A DNA stretch of 64,000 bases, taken from contig NZ_CP067394.1 of assembly GCF_004210215.2 (NCBI RefSeq), positions 2,356,001-2,420,000 of the forward strand, in the 5' to 3' direction. A program made the translations under genes and the position numbers. The DNA comes from Cryobacterium sp. SO1 (GTDB taxonomy: Bacteria > Actinomycetota > Actinomycetes > Actinomycetales > Microbacteriaceae). The notes under the pieces were generated by a model that saw only the letters and a list, made by a program, of their open reading frames with translations, did no database searches and was not told the DNA's origin. Positions 17,325 to 26,428 of the stretch are shown here, one piece after another; the stretch's first letter is position 1; each line of letters starts with the position of its first letter.

Positions 17325-18856
17325 GACGCCATTCCCTTCCGCAGGTACAGTGCCTGCCCTACTTCGTCTGGCCCGGGCCGGGCGACTCCGGTTAAATCTG
17401 CGACGGACCAGGCGACCCGCAATATGCGGTCGTAGCCACGCATGGTGATCCCACCGCGCTCGAGGGCCCGGTCGAGCATCGCCGTCACCCGGGCATCCAG
17501 GCGTCGCTCGGGGCTGCGCAGCCAGGGACCGGACACCTGCGAATTCAGCGTCCACGGTGTGCCGACCAGACGAGTCGCCGCGGTTGCCCGGGCAGCTGCA
17601 ACCCGGTGCCTGGCCACGTCGCTGGAAAGCCGGCCGCCGACGGCGGCGATGCGCAACTGCGCGGCGGTCACCCGGGTCACGGTGAGCTGAATGTCGATGC
17701 GGTCCAGCAGCGGGCCGGAGATCCGGGCGAGGTAACGGCGCCGGGAGTTCGGCGGGCAGGTGCATTCCTGGTCTCCGGTGCCGTATTGACCGCATGGGCA
17801 CGGGTTGGCAGCCAGCACGAGCTGGAATCGGGCCGGGAAGTGGGCGACGGCATTCGCCCGGTGGATGCTGATCCGACCGGATTCGAGGGGCTGCCGCAGG
17901 GCGTCCAGCACGGCGCCGGCGAACTCCGGCGCCTCATCGAGGAAGAGCACGCCGTGGGACGCCCGCGCCGCGGCGCCGGGCCGGATCTGCCCGCTGCCGC
18001 CACCGACCATCGCGGCGGCGGTGATGGTGTGGTGCGGCGCCTCCAGCGGGGGCCGGGTGATCAGCGAGCGTCCCACCGGGCGACCGCTCAGAGACCGCAG
18101 CGAGCTCACTTCGAGGGATTCGGCCGGGCCCAGGTCGGGCAGCAGTCCGGGCAGCCGGGCGGCGAGCATGGTCTTGCCCGCCCCGGGAGGTCCGAGCATG
18201 AACACGTGGTGTCCGCCGGCCGCGGCCACCTGCAGGGCGAGGATGGCCTCGTCGTTGCCGACCACGTCGAGCAGGTCGAGGTTCTCGTCGGCCGGGTCGT
18301 CCTCGACCGGTGCGCACAGCACGTCCACCTCCTGGGGCTCCAACCGGGCGCCGTGCCAGATCAGCGCGTCGCGAAGGGACGCCACACCCACCACCCGGAT
18401 CCCCGGCACCAGGGCCGCTTCCTCGGCGTTGCCGGCCGGCACCATCACGGTACGGTGCCCCAGCCGCGCCGCGGCGATCACCGCCGGCAGAATGCCGGGG
18501 GTCGGCCGCAGCCGCCCGTCAAGGGCGAGCTCGCCGATGTGCACGACGGCACCCACCGACGCGGCGGGCACGACGTCGTCCGCGGCCAGGCAGGCCAGGG
18601 CGATGGCCAGGTCGAAACCGGAGCCGTGCTTGCGCAGGGCGGCGGGAGAGAGGTTCACGGTGAGCCTATGGCCGTTCAACGCGCAGCCGGAGTTCTTGGC
18701 CGCGGCGCGCACTCGTTCAGCGGCCTCGGCCAGTGCCGCATCCGGCAGCCCGATCAGCCTCATCCCCGGCAACTGGCTGGAGATGTCGGCCTCCACCTCG
18801 ACGAGCGACCCGGCGAGGCCGATCAGCGCGACGGAATGGGTGCGGGCCAGGCTCAT
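17321..18856 (-). CDS. comM: YifB/ComM-family Mg-chelatase-like AAA+ ATPase
   Basis: 511 residues from the ATG at 18856, whose first base overlaps the last base of the yraN stop (TGATG). The N-terminal ChlI-like domain (VEADISSQLPGMRLIGLPD) is followed by the AAA+ core with Walker A GPPGAGKTMLAARLPG, Walker B VLFLDEAPEFAG, a four-Cys segment (PCPCGQYG, QECTCPP) and the C-terminal helical lid. ComM is a hexameric branch-migration helicase that helps integrate DNA during natural transformation. Confidence 0.92.
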   Translation of the reverse strand: MSLARTHSVALIGLAGSLVEVEADISSQLPGMRLIGLPDAALAEAAERVRAAAKNSGCALNGHRLTVNLSPAALRKHGSGFDLAIALACLAADDVVPAASVGAVVHIGELALDGRLRPTPGILPAVIAAARLGHRTVMVPAGNAEEAALVPGIRVVGVASLRDALIWHGARLEPQEVDVLCAPVEDDPADENLDLLDVVGNDEAILALQVAAAGGHHVFMLGPPGAGKTMLAARLPGLLPDLGPAESLEVSSLRSLSGRPVGRSLITRPPLEAPHHTITAAAMVGGGSGQIRPGAAARASHGVLFLDEAPEFAGAVLDALRQPLESGRISIHRANAVAHFPARFQLVLAANPCPCGQYGTGDQECTCPPNSRRRYLARISGPLLDRIDIQLTVTRVTAAQLRIAAVGGRLSSDVARHRVAAARATAATRLVGTPWTLNSQVSGPWLRSPERRLDARVTAMLDRALERGGITMRGYDRILRVAWSVADLTGVARPGPDEVGQALYLRKGMAS

Positions 18857-19218
18857 CAGGACACACCCTCGAGGTGTTCCACCACCGGCGGCAGGCCGGG
18901 ACGGGCGATCACGGCAACGGCGTCGATTCGGATGTTTCGCGCCCTGGGCTCGAATTCGGCGCACCACGCGCCGGCCAACCGACGTAGCCGGGCGAGCTTG
19001 GCCACCGTGATGGCTTCGAACGGATGCCCGTAGCCGGTTCCGGAGCGGGTCTTCACCTCGACGAACACGATGTCGCCGTCCTTGGCCACGATCAGGTCGA
19101 TCTCACCCTGCGCACAGCGCCAATTGCGCTCCACCACTGTGTAACCGGCCCGCACCAGGAACGCCGCGGCGCAGTCTTCACCCAGCCGGCCCAAATCGTC
19201 TTTGCGTGCCACGAGCAC
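18856..19218 (-). CDS. yraN: YraN-family (UPF0102) endonuclease-like protein
   Basis: 120 residues with a restriction-endonuclease-like fold: GRLGEDCAAAFLVRAGYTVV, then RCAQGEIDLIVAKDGDIVFV and EVKTRSG (the D...ExK nuclease signature). The family sits with comM/dprA in many bacteria; its exact role is unproven. It heads the yraN-comM-dprA run. Confidence 0.9.
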   Translation of the reverse strand: MLVARKDDLGRLGEDCAAAFLVRAGYTVVERNWRCAQGEIDLIVAKDGDIVFVEVKTRSGTGYGHPFEAITVAKLARLRRLAGAWCAEFEPRARNIRIDAVAVIARPGLPPVVEHLEGVS

Positions 19219-19284
19219 CTCCGGGTCCAGCGTGCGGCGGCCCGCTTCGGCCAGACCGACGGCGCTAGAGCCTGTGCAGACACG

Positions 19285-19319
19285 CGAGAGCCCGCTCCCT
19301 GTGGAGGAGCGGGCTCTCG
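19285..19319 (-). terminator. Strong hairpin after the DUF1269 gene
   Basis: A perfect 14-bp GC-rich stem (19285-19298 with 19306-19319) with a 7-nt loop lies between the DUF1269 stop and yraN. There is no U tract, as is common for actinobacterial terminators. Confidence 0.65.
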
Positions 19320-19361
19320 ATGGCCGCCGGAGACGAGACCGGCCTGCCTAGACCGTCACAC

Positions 19362-19886
19362 TCAGACCGTGTCGGTGCGTTCCGTCGTCTGCATCTCCGT
19401 GGAGGCCTGAGCGAGCTGCTTGTCGAGCTCCTTGGCATCCACCTTTATCTCCTTTTCAATGTGCTTCTGAGCCACCAGCCCGGCCCGCTGGAACTCCTGC
19501 TCGAGCCGGTCCTTGCCCACCACGATGAGCGCGGCCTCCCCGGAATCGAGCATCTCGCCGAGTTCCTTGATGTCACCGCGGTCCAGGCTCCGCCAGAAGT
19601 GACCGACAACGCTGCCGGCCGCACCGCCGACGATGGCGCTGCCGATGATCGCGGGCGGGAACAACAGCCCGACGACGGCGCCGGCGGCGACACCGGTCCA
19701 CCCGGCGTGCTTGCTGGTCTTGCGGTGCACCTGCACCGAGCCGTCGGCCTCCTTGGTGGCGACGGCGGCGTCGTACGTTCCGATCACTTTGCTGGAGTGC
19801 AGCTCGCGCACAACCTCGAGGTCGGACTCGGCGGTTGCCGCGTTGGGGTACACACCGAGGTAGAGGAAGACGGATTCGTCGGACAT
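19362..19886 (-). CDS. DUF1269-family protein
   Basis: 174 residues. The N-terminal half has a ferredoxin-like layout (FLYLGVYPNAATAESDLEVV). The centre is a Gly/Ala-rich hydrophobic stretch (GVAAGAVVGLLFPPAIIGSA, about 75-105) typical of DUF1269 proteins. The C-terminus is charged helix. AGGAG lies 7 nt before the ATG. It is a single-gene unit ending at a strong hairpin. A stress-related membrane-associated role has been suggested for the family; none is established. Confidence 0.75.
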   Translation of the reverse strand: MSDESVFLYLGVYPNAATAESDLEVVRELHSSKVIGTYDAAVATKEADGSVQVHRKTSKHAGWTGVAAGAVVGLLFPPAIIGSAIVGGAAGSVVGHFWRSLDRGDIKELGEMLDSGEAALIVVGKDRLEQEFQRAGLVAQKHIEKEIKVDAKELDKQLAQASTEMQTTERTDTV

Positions 19887-19991
19887 GAAAAACTCCTAAG
19901 TTCATCTGGGGTACGGGATTGAGCGCTGACGTAGGGGACGGTATCCAGCCCCCGTCCGGGTGTCAACCGGCGGCGGCCGTGGTCGCGGTCG

Positions 19992-19997
19992 TAGGCT
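19992..19997 (+). promoter_or_regulatory. -10 box of a probable leaderless promoter
   Basis: TAGGCT ends 6 nt before the ATG at 20004; no SD is present. Confidence 0.5.
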
Positions 19998-20003
19998 GAT
20001 CCC

Positions 20004-20447
20004 ATGACATCCGACCGCCTGAGAGACCTGTCGATGCGAGCCATGAATGCCGTGCACCGGTCGCTTCAGGTGGTCTCCCGCGGCCGGCTGGGTTGGAAGC
20101 TCGGGCCGATGCCCGTGGTGGAGCTGCACACCATCGGGCGAAAGACTGGTGAGCGGCGTTCCACGCTGCTCACCGCCCCGATCCACGAGCCGGACCGGGT
20201 GGTGCTGATCGCCTCAAAGGGCGGCGACGACCGCGACCCGTTCTGGTACCTCAACCTGGTTGCCCAGCCCGACGTGGAACTCACCGAGAACGGCCACACC
20301 CGCCTGATGCGGGCCCGCACGGCGACCGAAGCGGAGAAGGCGGCGCTGTGGCCGACCATCGTGCGGGCCTATTCCGGGTATGCCGGCTACCAGAAGAAAA
20401 CCACCAGGGATATCCCGGTGGTCATCTGCGAGCCCCGCAGACCCTGA
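20004..20447 (+). CDS. Nitroreductase/deazaflavin (F420)-dependent oxidoreductase, Ddn-like
   Basis: 147 residues with a split-barrel fold of the Ddn family (DUF385). The motifs are VVELHTIGRKTGERRSTLL near the N-terminus, VVLIASKGGDDRDPFWYLNL, and VELTENG. Family members bind F420 and reduce quinones or nitro compounds. The ATG follows a TAGGCT box by 6 nt, so translation is probably leaderless. It is convergent with the M19 dipeptidase gene. Confidence 0.8.
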   Translation: MTSDRLRDLSMRAMNAVHRSLQVVSRGRLGWKLGPMPVVELHTIGRKTGERRSTLLTAPIHEPDRVVLIASKGGDDRDPFWYLNLVAQPDVELTENGHTRLMRARTATEAEKAALWPTIVRAYSGYAGYQKKTTRDIPVVICEPRRP

Positions 20448-20483
20448 CCGGGCGCCGGCTCAGCGGCTCAGCAGCTCAGTCGG

Positions 20484-21644
20484 TCAGCGGCTCAGTCGGG
20501 TCAGCGCCGAGTCGTCGCCGCCGAACGCGGCATCCGTAGCCCGCAGCACGCGCAGCACATTGGCGCCGGCCAGGGCGGCCAGCTCGGCGGCACTCCAACC
20601 GCGCCGGGCCAGCTCAAGCAGCAGAGCCGGGTAGCCGTCGACACCGTCGAGCTGCTCGGGGAACTCATCGGTGCCATCGAAATCACCGCCAAGTCCGATA
20701 TGGCGGATACCGGCCGTCTCACGCGCGTGCTCCACATGGTTGGCCACCTGCGCCAGGGTGACCCGGGGCGCTGGGGCGCTCTTGTCGCCCCCGAACCACT
20801 CCGCATAGGCGGCCGAGACGAACTGCGGTACGAAGGTGACCATCAGCACGCCGTCGTTGTCGGCCAGGCGCGCGAGCACGTCGTCGGGCACGTTGCGGGG
20901 GTGGGCCGTGACGGCGTGGCAAGCGCTATGACTGAAGATCACCGGGGCACTGGTGATGTCAAGGGCCGCGTGCGCCGTCGCCGGGGACACATGTGAGAGG
21001 TCCACGAGCATGCCCAGCCGGTTGAGTTCCCGGATGTACTCCACACCGCGCGGGCTCAGACCGTTGTGCACGGGCTCGTCGGTGCCGGAGTCTGCCCAGC
21101 TGGTGTTGTGCACGTGGGTGAGAGTGAGATAGCGCACCCCGAGCCTGGCCAGCATCCGCAATACGGCGGGTGAATCGTTCAGCGAGTGCGCGCCCTCGGC
21201 GCCCAGTAGCGAGGCGATGCGACCGCTCGCGCGGGCGCCTTCCACCCCTGCGGCGCTCGTGGCGATCACGAAGGTCTCCGGGTATCGTGCGGCGAGCCGG
21301 TAGACCCAGTCGACCTGCTCAAGGGTGCCCTGCACGGCGTCGGCACCGATGAGGGTGTCCTCGACGTACACCGACCAGAACTGACCGCCCATCCGGCCGG
21401 CGCGGAGCCGGGCGATATCGGTGTCGGTGTCGAGGTGGCCGTCCAGGCCCTCGACGGAGTAGCCCCGGTTTTCCCGGCACTCCCAGGCCCAGTCGTTGTG
21501 GCCGTCGATCAAGGGGGCGAGGTCAAGCGCCGCGGCAACGGTGGCCTGGGCGGTATCGACCGGGTCAGGTACGGCGCGGTGACGGGCCGCCGTGCCGGCC
21601 GGAGCGGCGACGGCGACGCTGGACGGGGTGTGGCGTGCGCTCAT
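20484..21644 (-). CDS. Membrane-dipeptidase family (M19) peptidase
   Basis: 386 residues. All metal ligands of the renal-dipeptidase-like barrel are visible: DGHND near residue 47, the Glu in GAEGAH, the His in VDLSHVS, and the His in IFSHSACHA. The GLGGDFDG motif near residue 300 closes the site. These enzymes cleave dipeptides, including D-amino-acid-containing ones. I chose the ATG at 21644 because TAGCGT lies exactly 6 nt upstream; a GTG two codons earlier is less likely. No signal peptide is evident, so it is probably cytoplasmic. Confidence 0.88.
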   Translation of the reverse strand: MSARHTPSSVAVAAPAGTAARHRAVPDPVDTAQATVAAALDLAPLIDGHNDWAWECRENRGYSVEGLDGHLDTDTDIARLRAGRMGGQFWSVYVEDTLIGADAVQGTLEQVDWVYRLAARYPETFVIATSAAGVEGARASGRIASLLGAEGAHSLNDSPAVLRMLARLGVRYLTLTHVHNTSWADSGTDEPVHNGLSPRGVEYIRELNRLGMLVDLSHVSPATAHAALDITSAPVIFSHSACHAVTAHPRNVPDDVLARLADNDGVLMVTFVPQFVSAAYAEWFGGDKSAPAPRVTLAQVANHVEHARETAGIRHIGLGGDFDGTDEFPEQLDGVDGYPALLLELARRGWSAAELAALAGANVLRVLRATDAAFGGDDSALTRLSR

Positions 21645-21650
21645 CCGCAC

Positions 21651-21656
21651 ACGCTA
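21651..21656 (-). promoter_or_regulatory. -10 box of a probable leaderless promoter
   Basis: TAGCGT on the minus strand ends 6 nt before the ATG at 21644 and helps choose that start over the GTG at 21650. Confidence 0.5.
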
Positions 21657-21681
21657 GCAGCCGAGCGGCCCGCGGAACGGG

Positions 21682-22005
21682 TTACTCGTCGAGTGCGAGT
21701 TCCTTGGGCAGCTCGAATTCCTTCGAGGCCAGCTCCTCCACATTGACATCCTTGAACGTCAGCACCCGCACCGACTTCACGAAACGGTCGGACCGGTAGA
21801 CGTCCCAGACCCACACATCCTTCATCGTCAATTCGAAGTAGAAGTCGTGTTCGGTGTCACGACGGACGAGCTCAACCTCGTTCGCGAGGTAGAAGCGGCG
21901 CTCGGTTTCGACAACGTACTGGAACTGCCCCACAACGTCTCGGTACTCGCGGTATAGGGCCAACTCGACCTCGCGGTCGTAGTCCTCGAACTCTTCTTCT
22001 TCCAT
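21682..22005 (-). CDS. DUF2469 family protein
   Basis: 107 residues, strongly acidic N-terminus (EEEEFEDYDREVELALYREY), then VETERRFYLANEVELVRR and a WVWDVYR stretch. It matches DUF2469, a small actinobacterial family always near rnhB and lepB; its role is unknown. TAAGAT lies 9 nt before the ATG with no SD, so the transcript is near-leaderless. It follows rnhB after 25 nt. Confidence 0.88.
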   Translation of the reverse strand: MEEEEFEDYDREVELALYREYRDVVGQFQYVVETERRFYLANEVELVRRDTEHDFYFELTMKDVWVWDVYRSDRFVKSVRVLTFKDVNVEELASKEFELPKELALDE

Positions 22006-22030
22006 GGTGAGACAATCTTACGCGCACAAG

Positions 22031-22681
22031 CTAGGCCGGAGTTTTGAGCCAGCTGCGCCGGTGGTGCTCGCTCGCGCCGAGTTCGCCGATCGCGCTCATG
22101 TGCGCGGCGCTGCCGTAGCCTTTGTTGCCCGTCCAGCCGTAGCCGGGGGTGGCGATGTCCGCGGCGATCATCAGCCGGTCGCGGTGCACCTTGGCGATCA
22201 CGGATGCGGCCGAGACCGATGCGCAGTCCTGGTCGGCCTTGATGCGGGTCACGACCGCCAGCGGGGTGGCCAGGGCCTTGTTCAACCAGTCGTCGTTGCC
22301 GTCCAGCAGCACCACGCCGCCGACGATGTCGACGCCGTCGGCGTGCAACTGCGCCAGGGCGCGCTTGCCGGCCAGGCCGAGGGCCGCGATGATGCCGACC
22401 TCGTCGACCTCGTGCGCCGACGCCAGTCCGACCGCGCTGTGCTTCACCCAGGCGACGGCGAGGGGCGCGAGGAGCTCGCGGCGCGGTTCGCTCAGGAGCT
22501 TGGAGTCGCGGAGCCCTACGGGGAACGCGCCGACGTCTGCGGTCACCACGGCCACACCGACGGCGACGGGGCCGGCGAGGGCGCCCCGCCCGACCTCGTC
22601 GCAGCCGATCACGCAGCTGGCGCCGGCGGCAAGCATCGCCAGCTCCACCTCGAGGGTGGGCTCGACGACGGCCATCATCAT
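22031..22681 (-). CDS. rnhB: Ribonuclease HII
   Basis: 216 residues. The catalytic acidic residues lie in IGCDEVGRGALAGPV and in LRDSKLLS; ASVIAKVHRDRLM is the third family block. The enzyme nicks RNA-DNA hybrids and single ribonucleotides. It is 28 nt downstream of lepB in the usual rplS-lepB-rnhB order. Confidence 0.95.
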   Translation of the reverse strand: MMMAVVEPTLEVELAMLAAGASCVIGCDEVGRGALAGPVAVGVAVVTADVGAFPVGLRDSKLLSEPRRELLAPLAVAWVKHSAVGLASAHEVDEVGIIAALGLAGKRALAQLHADGVDIVGGVVLLDGNDDWLNKALATPLAVVTRIKADQDCASVSAASVIAKVHRDRLMIAADIATPGYGWTGNKGYGSAAHMSAIGELGASEHHRRSWLKTPA

Positions 22682-22709
22682 GGGCGGTACCCGGTCAGTC
22701 CGGCGAGGT

Positions 22710-23456
22710 TCACCTCTCGGCGTCCTCGACCCCGCGGAACACCGCGGGGTAGTCGTCCAACCAGCTCCACCGCTCCAGAGGCCAGCTGATCACGAGAGCG
22801 CGGCCCACCACGTTGTCCATCGGCACGAAGCCCTTGCCCGGGGTGTTGGGGTGGTAACGCGAGTCGAGGGAGTCGTAGCGGTTGTCTCCCATCACCCACA
22901 GGGAATTCTTCGGAACGACAACGTCGAACGCTTCCTTGGACACGTTGGTCTGCCCCTCGGGCAACAGTACGTACGGTTCGCTGAGCGGAATGTCGTTGAC
23001 GCTCATTTGGCCCAGCGTGTTGCAGCAGACCACGTGGTCTCCGGGGAGGCCGATGATCCGTTTGATCAGATGGTCGTTGCTGTCCGGCGCGGACAGGCCC
23101 ACCACGGACATGGTCCAGTCGAGGGCTGCAACGATCGGGCTCTGTTCGATGGGCGCCTGCGGCGGCAGCCATCCGCCCGGATCGCGGAAGACGACGACGT
23201 CGCCGCGGGAGACGGGGATCAGGCCGGGCTCCAGCTGATTGACAATGATGCGGTCATCGACCAGCAGCGTGCTCTCCATCGACCCTGAGGGGATGTAGAA
23301 GGAACGCACGAGGAACGTCTTGATCAGGAACGAGATGAGCAGTGCCACCACGAAGATGATGAGAAGGTCGCGAATGAATATCGCGACGCCGCGTTTCTTC
23401 CGCGACGAATCTGGTTCCAGGCGATGCGATCGCGAGGGCAGAGTGTTGTCTGTCAT
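22710..23456 (-). CDS. lepB: Signal peptidase I
   Basis: 248 residues with one membrane segment (about 27-50). The nucleophile Ser is in YIPSGSMESTL, the general-base Lys is in LIKRIIGLPGD, and GDNRYDSLDSR is the conserved box E. It cleaves Sec and Tat signal peptides on the outer face of the membrane. It lies between rplS and rnhB. Confidence 0.95.
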   Translation of the reverse strand: MTDNTLPSRSHRLEPDSSRKKRGVAIFIRDLLIIFVVALLISFLIKTFLVRSFYIPSGSMESTLLVDDRIIVNQLEPGLIPVSRGDVVVFRDPGGWLPPQAPIEQSPIVAALDWTMSVVGLSAPDSNDHLIKRIIGLPGDHVVCCNTLGQMSVNDIPLSEPYVLLPEGQTNVSKEAFDVVVPKNSLWVMGDNRYDSLDSRYHPNTPGKGFVPMDNVVGRALVISWPLERWSWLDDYPAVFRGVEDAER

Positions 23457-23463
23457 TTAACCG

Positions 23464-23502
23464 CCTGAGCTCCTCGCCCAGTTTAGCGGTGAGGAGCTCA
23501 GG
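23464..23502 (-). terminator. Hairpin after rplS
   Basis: A 15-bp stem (23464-23478 with 23488-23502, one G-U pair) with a 9-nt loop lies between the rplS stop and the lepB start. It has no U tract; it could separate rplS from lepB or only reduce read-through. Confidence 0.6.
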
Positions 23503-23566
23503 GGTAAATCCAGCGGCCTGCGAATACGCTCAGGGAGTTGCCCGAGCGCGCCGCGACTGGCGCTGC

Positions 23567-23911
23567 TTAGTCGCGCTTTTCCTTGATCTTGGCCTTCTTG
23601 CCGCGGAGCCCCCGCAGGTAGTACAGCTTCGCGCGACGCACGTCACCGCGGGTGACGACCTCGATGTGGTCGATCACCGGGGAGTGCACCGGGAAGGTAC
23701 GCTCGACGCCGACCTGGAAGCTGACCTTACGGACGCAGAAGGTCTCGCGAACGCCTTCGCCGGAGCGGCCGATGACGACGCCCTGGTAGACCTGGACACG
23801 CGAACGCGCGCCTTCAACGATGTTGACGTGGACCTTGACGGTGTCGCCGGCGCGGAACTCCGGGATGTCTGAACGCAGCGATGCTGCGTCCACCTGGTCG
23901 AGAATATGCAT
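23567..23911 (-). CDS. rplS: 50S ribosomal protein L19
   Basis: 114 residues, normal length. The motifs are [20 protein letters not shown] and [16 protein letters not shown], ending in the basic [17 protein letters not shown]. It sits at the 30S-50S interface. A 206-nt spacer with RNA-structure potential lies upstream. Confidence 0.97.
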   Translation of the reverse strand: MHILDQVDAASLRSDIPEFRAGDTVKVHVNIVEGARSRVQVYQGVVIGRSGEGVRETFCVRKVSFQVGVERTFPVHSPVIDHIEVVTRGDVRRAKLYYLRGLRGKKAKIKEKRD

Positions 23912-24116
23912 GTTATTCGCTCTCTGTACCCGCCACAGGTCGAGGACGTTTTCGTGGCGCCCCGCCCCCTCACCGAGGGTGAGGTGGTGGCGACCAATTG
24001 AGTGTGTGCGTGCCGATAGAAATGCAGCTCCCCTGTGGCAGAGACATGCCGCGGCACAAACGCTTATTCTGCCACGAAACCAGGCCGCGCACCAAACCCC
24101 CGTGTCGGCGCCGGAC
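23912..24116 (-). promoter_or_regulatory. rplS 5' region with paired leader segments (candidate)
   Basis: No gene is seen here. On the minus strand GCCACAGG (24039-24032) can pair with CCTGTGGC (23939-23932), just before the rplS start. Between them is a 7-bp hairpin (23968-23974 with 23978-23984). Such nested pairing resembles an autoregulated ribosomal-protein leader. The promoter itself is not clear. Confidence 0.35.
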
Positions 24117-24671
24117 CTACCGGTCGGTCGGCTTCTCCCGGATGATGATGACGGACGGGTCAGCGGGCGGATGCGACGCGTTCTTGCCGGCTGCGTCCTG
24201 GTCCCCGGCGAAGCTATCGGTCATGGGCTGGAACGGGTTCTGGCCGGCTGGCACCGTGCCGAACCTGGCGGTTTCGTCGATGTAGACCAGGGCCTCGCGC
24301 ACCCGTTTGCGGGCGGCATCGAAGAGCTCCCACAATACGAACCAGAAGGCGCCGAGGCCCACGAGAACCACGAGCACGGACAGCCAGGGAGCCGTGACCG
24401 AGTACACCCCCATCAGCACGATGAGAACGTGCCAGAGGGTCAGCACTCCCACATCAGCCCAGGACACCGCTTTGGCGGCCCGTACCTCTCTGCGGGCGAT
24501 GATGAGCAGGCTCACCACGAGCAGGCCGAACCCGATGGCGACAGCGCCGAACGTGGCACCGAGAACCTGCCAGGCGGTGCTGCCGAAAATAGACGCGGCG
24601 ACCATGAGCCAAAGCGGAAGCACGCCGACGGCTACGAACTGCCAGTAGTAGAAGACCCTGCGGAGAATCAC
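24117..24671 (-). CDS. Conserved small membrane protein
   Basis: 184 residues with four predicted membrane segments: about 10-30, 36-58, 73-90 and 95-115. They are followed by a cytoplasmic helix ([19 protein letters not shown]) and a Pro/Asp-rich tail. Similar proteins are found next to trmD in Microbacteriaceae and have no assigned function. It begins 10 nt after the trmD stop and is probably co-transcribed. Confidence 0.65.
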   Translation of the reverse strand: MILRRVFYYWQFVAVGVLPLWLMVAASIFGSTAWQVLGATFGAVAIGFGLLVVSLLIIARREVRAAKAVSWADVGVLTLWHVLIVLMGVYSVTAPWLSVLVVLVGLGAFWFVLWELFDAARKRVREALVYIDETARFGTVPAGQNPFQPMTDSFAGDQDAAGKNASHPPADPSVIIIREKPTDR

Positions 24672-24681
24672 AATCCCAAGG

Positions 24682-25467
24682 TTACTCGCGGGTGCGTCGC
24701 CGAGCCTTGGAGTTCGCTGGAGGCAGAAGCGCGGCGTCGGCGGCGTCGGCGGCGTCGCCCAGGTCGGGGCGCACCTTCCGGGTGCGTTCGATCTGCTGCT
24801 GCCGACGCCAGGTCGCGATGGCGCCGTGGTTGCCGCTGAGCAGCACCGGCGGCACCTCGAGGCCGCGCCAGCTGGCGGGCTTGGTGTAACTGGGGTATTC
24901 GAGCAGGCCGTCCTCGTGGGACTCCTCGATGAGGCTCTCCGGGTTGCCCACCACGCCGGGGATGAGCCGTCCGATGGCTTCGATCATGGCCATGACGGCC
25001 ACCTCGCCGCCGTTGAGCACGTAGTCGCCGAGGCTGACCAGGCGCACCTGGCCGCGACCGGCGAAGTGGTCCACGACGCGCTGGTCGATGCCCTCGTAGC
25101 GTCCGCAGCCGAACACCAGGTGCGGCTGCTGGGCAAGATCGCGGGCCATCGCCTGGGTAAACTGCTCGCCCGCAGGCGACGGGAAGATCAGCACCGGGCC
25201 ACCGGCGGCATCCGGTGCGGCCGCATCCGTTTCAGGGGCGGCCGGCAGGATGCTGTCCAGTGCTTCGCCCCAGGGCTCCGGCTTCATCACCATGCCGGCG
25301 CCGCCGCCGTATGGCGTGTCGTCGACGGTGTTGTGCCGGTCGTGGGTGAAGTCGCGCAGGTTGTGCACGTTGAGGTCGATCAGGCCGGACTGCCGGGCGC
25401 GGCCGAGAAGCGAGATGTCCAGCACACCGAAGAACTCCGGAAAAATACTGATGATGTCGATGCGCAT
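24682..25467 (-). CDS. trmD: tRNA (guanine-N1)-methyltransferase
   Basis: 261 residues with the SPOUT trefoil-knot motifs [32 protein letters not shown] and [13 protein letters not shown]. It makes m1G37 in tRNAs and prevents frameshifting. The C-terminus carries a short Ala/Asp-rich repeat (DAADAADAA). It normally follows rimM directly, but here a formate/nitrite channel gene sits between them. Confidence 0.96.
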   Translation of the reverse strand: MRIDIISIFPEFFGVLDISLLGRARQSGLIDLNVHNLRDFTHDRHNTVDDTPYGGGAGMVMKPEPWGEALDSILPAAPETDAAAPDAAGGPVLIFPSPAGEQFTQAMARDLAQQPHLVFGCGRYEGIDQRVVDHFAGRGQVRLVSLGDYVLNGGEVAVMAMIEAIGRLIPGVVGNPESLIEESHEDGLLEYPSYTKPASWRGLEVPPVLLSGNHGAIATWRRQQQIERTRKVRPDLGDAADAADAALLPPANSKARRRTRE

Positions 25468-25477
25468 GGGGGCAAGT

Positions 25478-26335
25478 CTACGAGTGGCGGGCGGCGAGCT
25501 CCGGCGCGGTCTCGGCGTCGTCGTCGTCCTGCAGGGCCGCGGCGCGGTTGACCTTGTTGCGGTGGGAGAAGTACAGCGGTAAGGCGGTGAAGAGCACGGC
25601 GCCGAGGAAGTTGCCGATCAGAACGGGGCCGGTGTTCCACCCCCACCAGTCGGCGAAACTGATGTCGGCGCCGAGCAGCATGCCGGCCGGGATGACGAAC
25701 ATGTTCACCACGGCGTGCTCCAGGCCCAGGCCGAAGAAGGTGAGCACGGGCAGCCACATGCCCAGGATCTTGCCCGACGCGGAGGTCGACGTGTAGAACA
25801 TGATGGTGCCAAGCGCCACCATCCAATTGCAGAGCATGGCCTTGATGATGGCCACCAGTACGCCGCCGGCGCCGACGGCGGCGTAGGGCAGGACCTTGTG
25901 CTCGGCCATCTTGATGATCGCCTGGATCATCGGGTCGGTCGTGTCCGTGCCGAGGTAGGTGATGACACCGACGTAAAGCGCGGCGTAGAGGCCCGCGCCG
26001 ACGATGTGCGCGGGGATGACGATGGCGAAGTTCTTCAGGCCTTTGGCGATGGTCGTGCGGCCCTCGAGGATCGCCAGCGGGATGAGCGCGAAGCTGCCGG
26101 TGACCAGCTCGAGGCCGAGCATCAGGATCACGCAGAACCCGACCGGGAACACCAGAGCGCCGACGATCGGCAGACCGGTCTGGGCCGCCGCGGTCAACGC
26201 GAGGGTCGTCGCCGCACCGAGGATCGCTCCGGAAAGCGTGCCGCGCAGGAACATCTGGCGGGCGGTGAGGTTGGTCTTGACGACTCCGGAGTGGACCAGT
26301 TGATCAATCAGCTGGTCCGGTTTCACGTAGGACAT
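25478..26335 (-). CDS. Formate/nitrite transporter (FNT) family channel
   Basis: 285 residues with six predicted membrane segments. The family features are an N-terminal [18 protein letters not shown], the central [19 protein letters not shown], and the second signature [15 protein letters not shown]. FocA/NirC-type pentamers pass formate, nitrite or related anions. An SD (GAAGAGGAG) precedes the ATG and a TATAGA box lies ~30 nt further up, so the gene has its own promoter. Its position between rimM and trmD is unusual. Confidence 0.9.
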   Translation of the reverse strand: MSYVKPDQLIDQLVHSGVVKTNLTARQMFLRGTLSGAILGAATTLALTAAAQTGLPIVGALVFPVGFCVILMLGLELVTGSFALIPLAILEGRTTIAKGLKNFAIVIPAHIVGAGLYAALYVGVITYLGTDTTDPMIQAIIKMAEHKVLPYAAVGAGGVLVAIIKAMLCNWMVALGTIMFYTSTSASGKILGMWLPVLTFFGLGLEHAVVNMFVIPAGMLLGADISFADWWGWNTGPVLIGNFLGAVLFTALPLYFSHRNKVNRAAALQDDDDAETAPELAARHS

Positions 26336-26364
26336 GCGACGGTACTCCTCTTCAACGGCCGCGA

Positions 26365-26370
26365 TCTATA
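26365..26370 (-). promoter_or_regulatory. -10 box for the FNT gene
   Basis: TATAGA on the minus strand is 29 nt before the FNT ATG, in the 93-bp spacer after rimM. The -35 region is weak. Confidence 0.4.
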
Positions 26371-26428
26371 CGAACGTGAAGTAGGTGTGGCGCGGCGCGC
26401 CTCTCCCCGTGAACTGGGTCAGGGGCGG

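Noticed and set aside
20448..20500. Short CGGCTCAG direct repeats near the M19 gene end
   Set aside because: Partly coding and low complexity; no dyad or spacing suggesting a regulatory site.
23464..23502. Considered as a third repeat family
   Set aside because: Only one copy seen; explained better as the rplS terminator hairpin.
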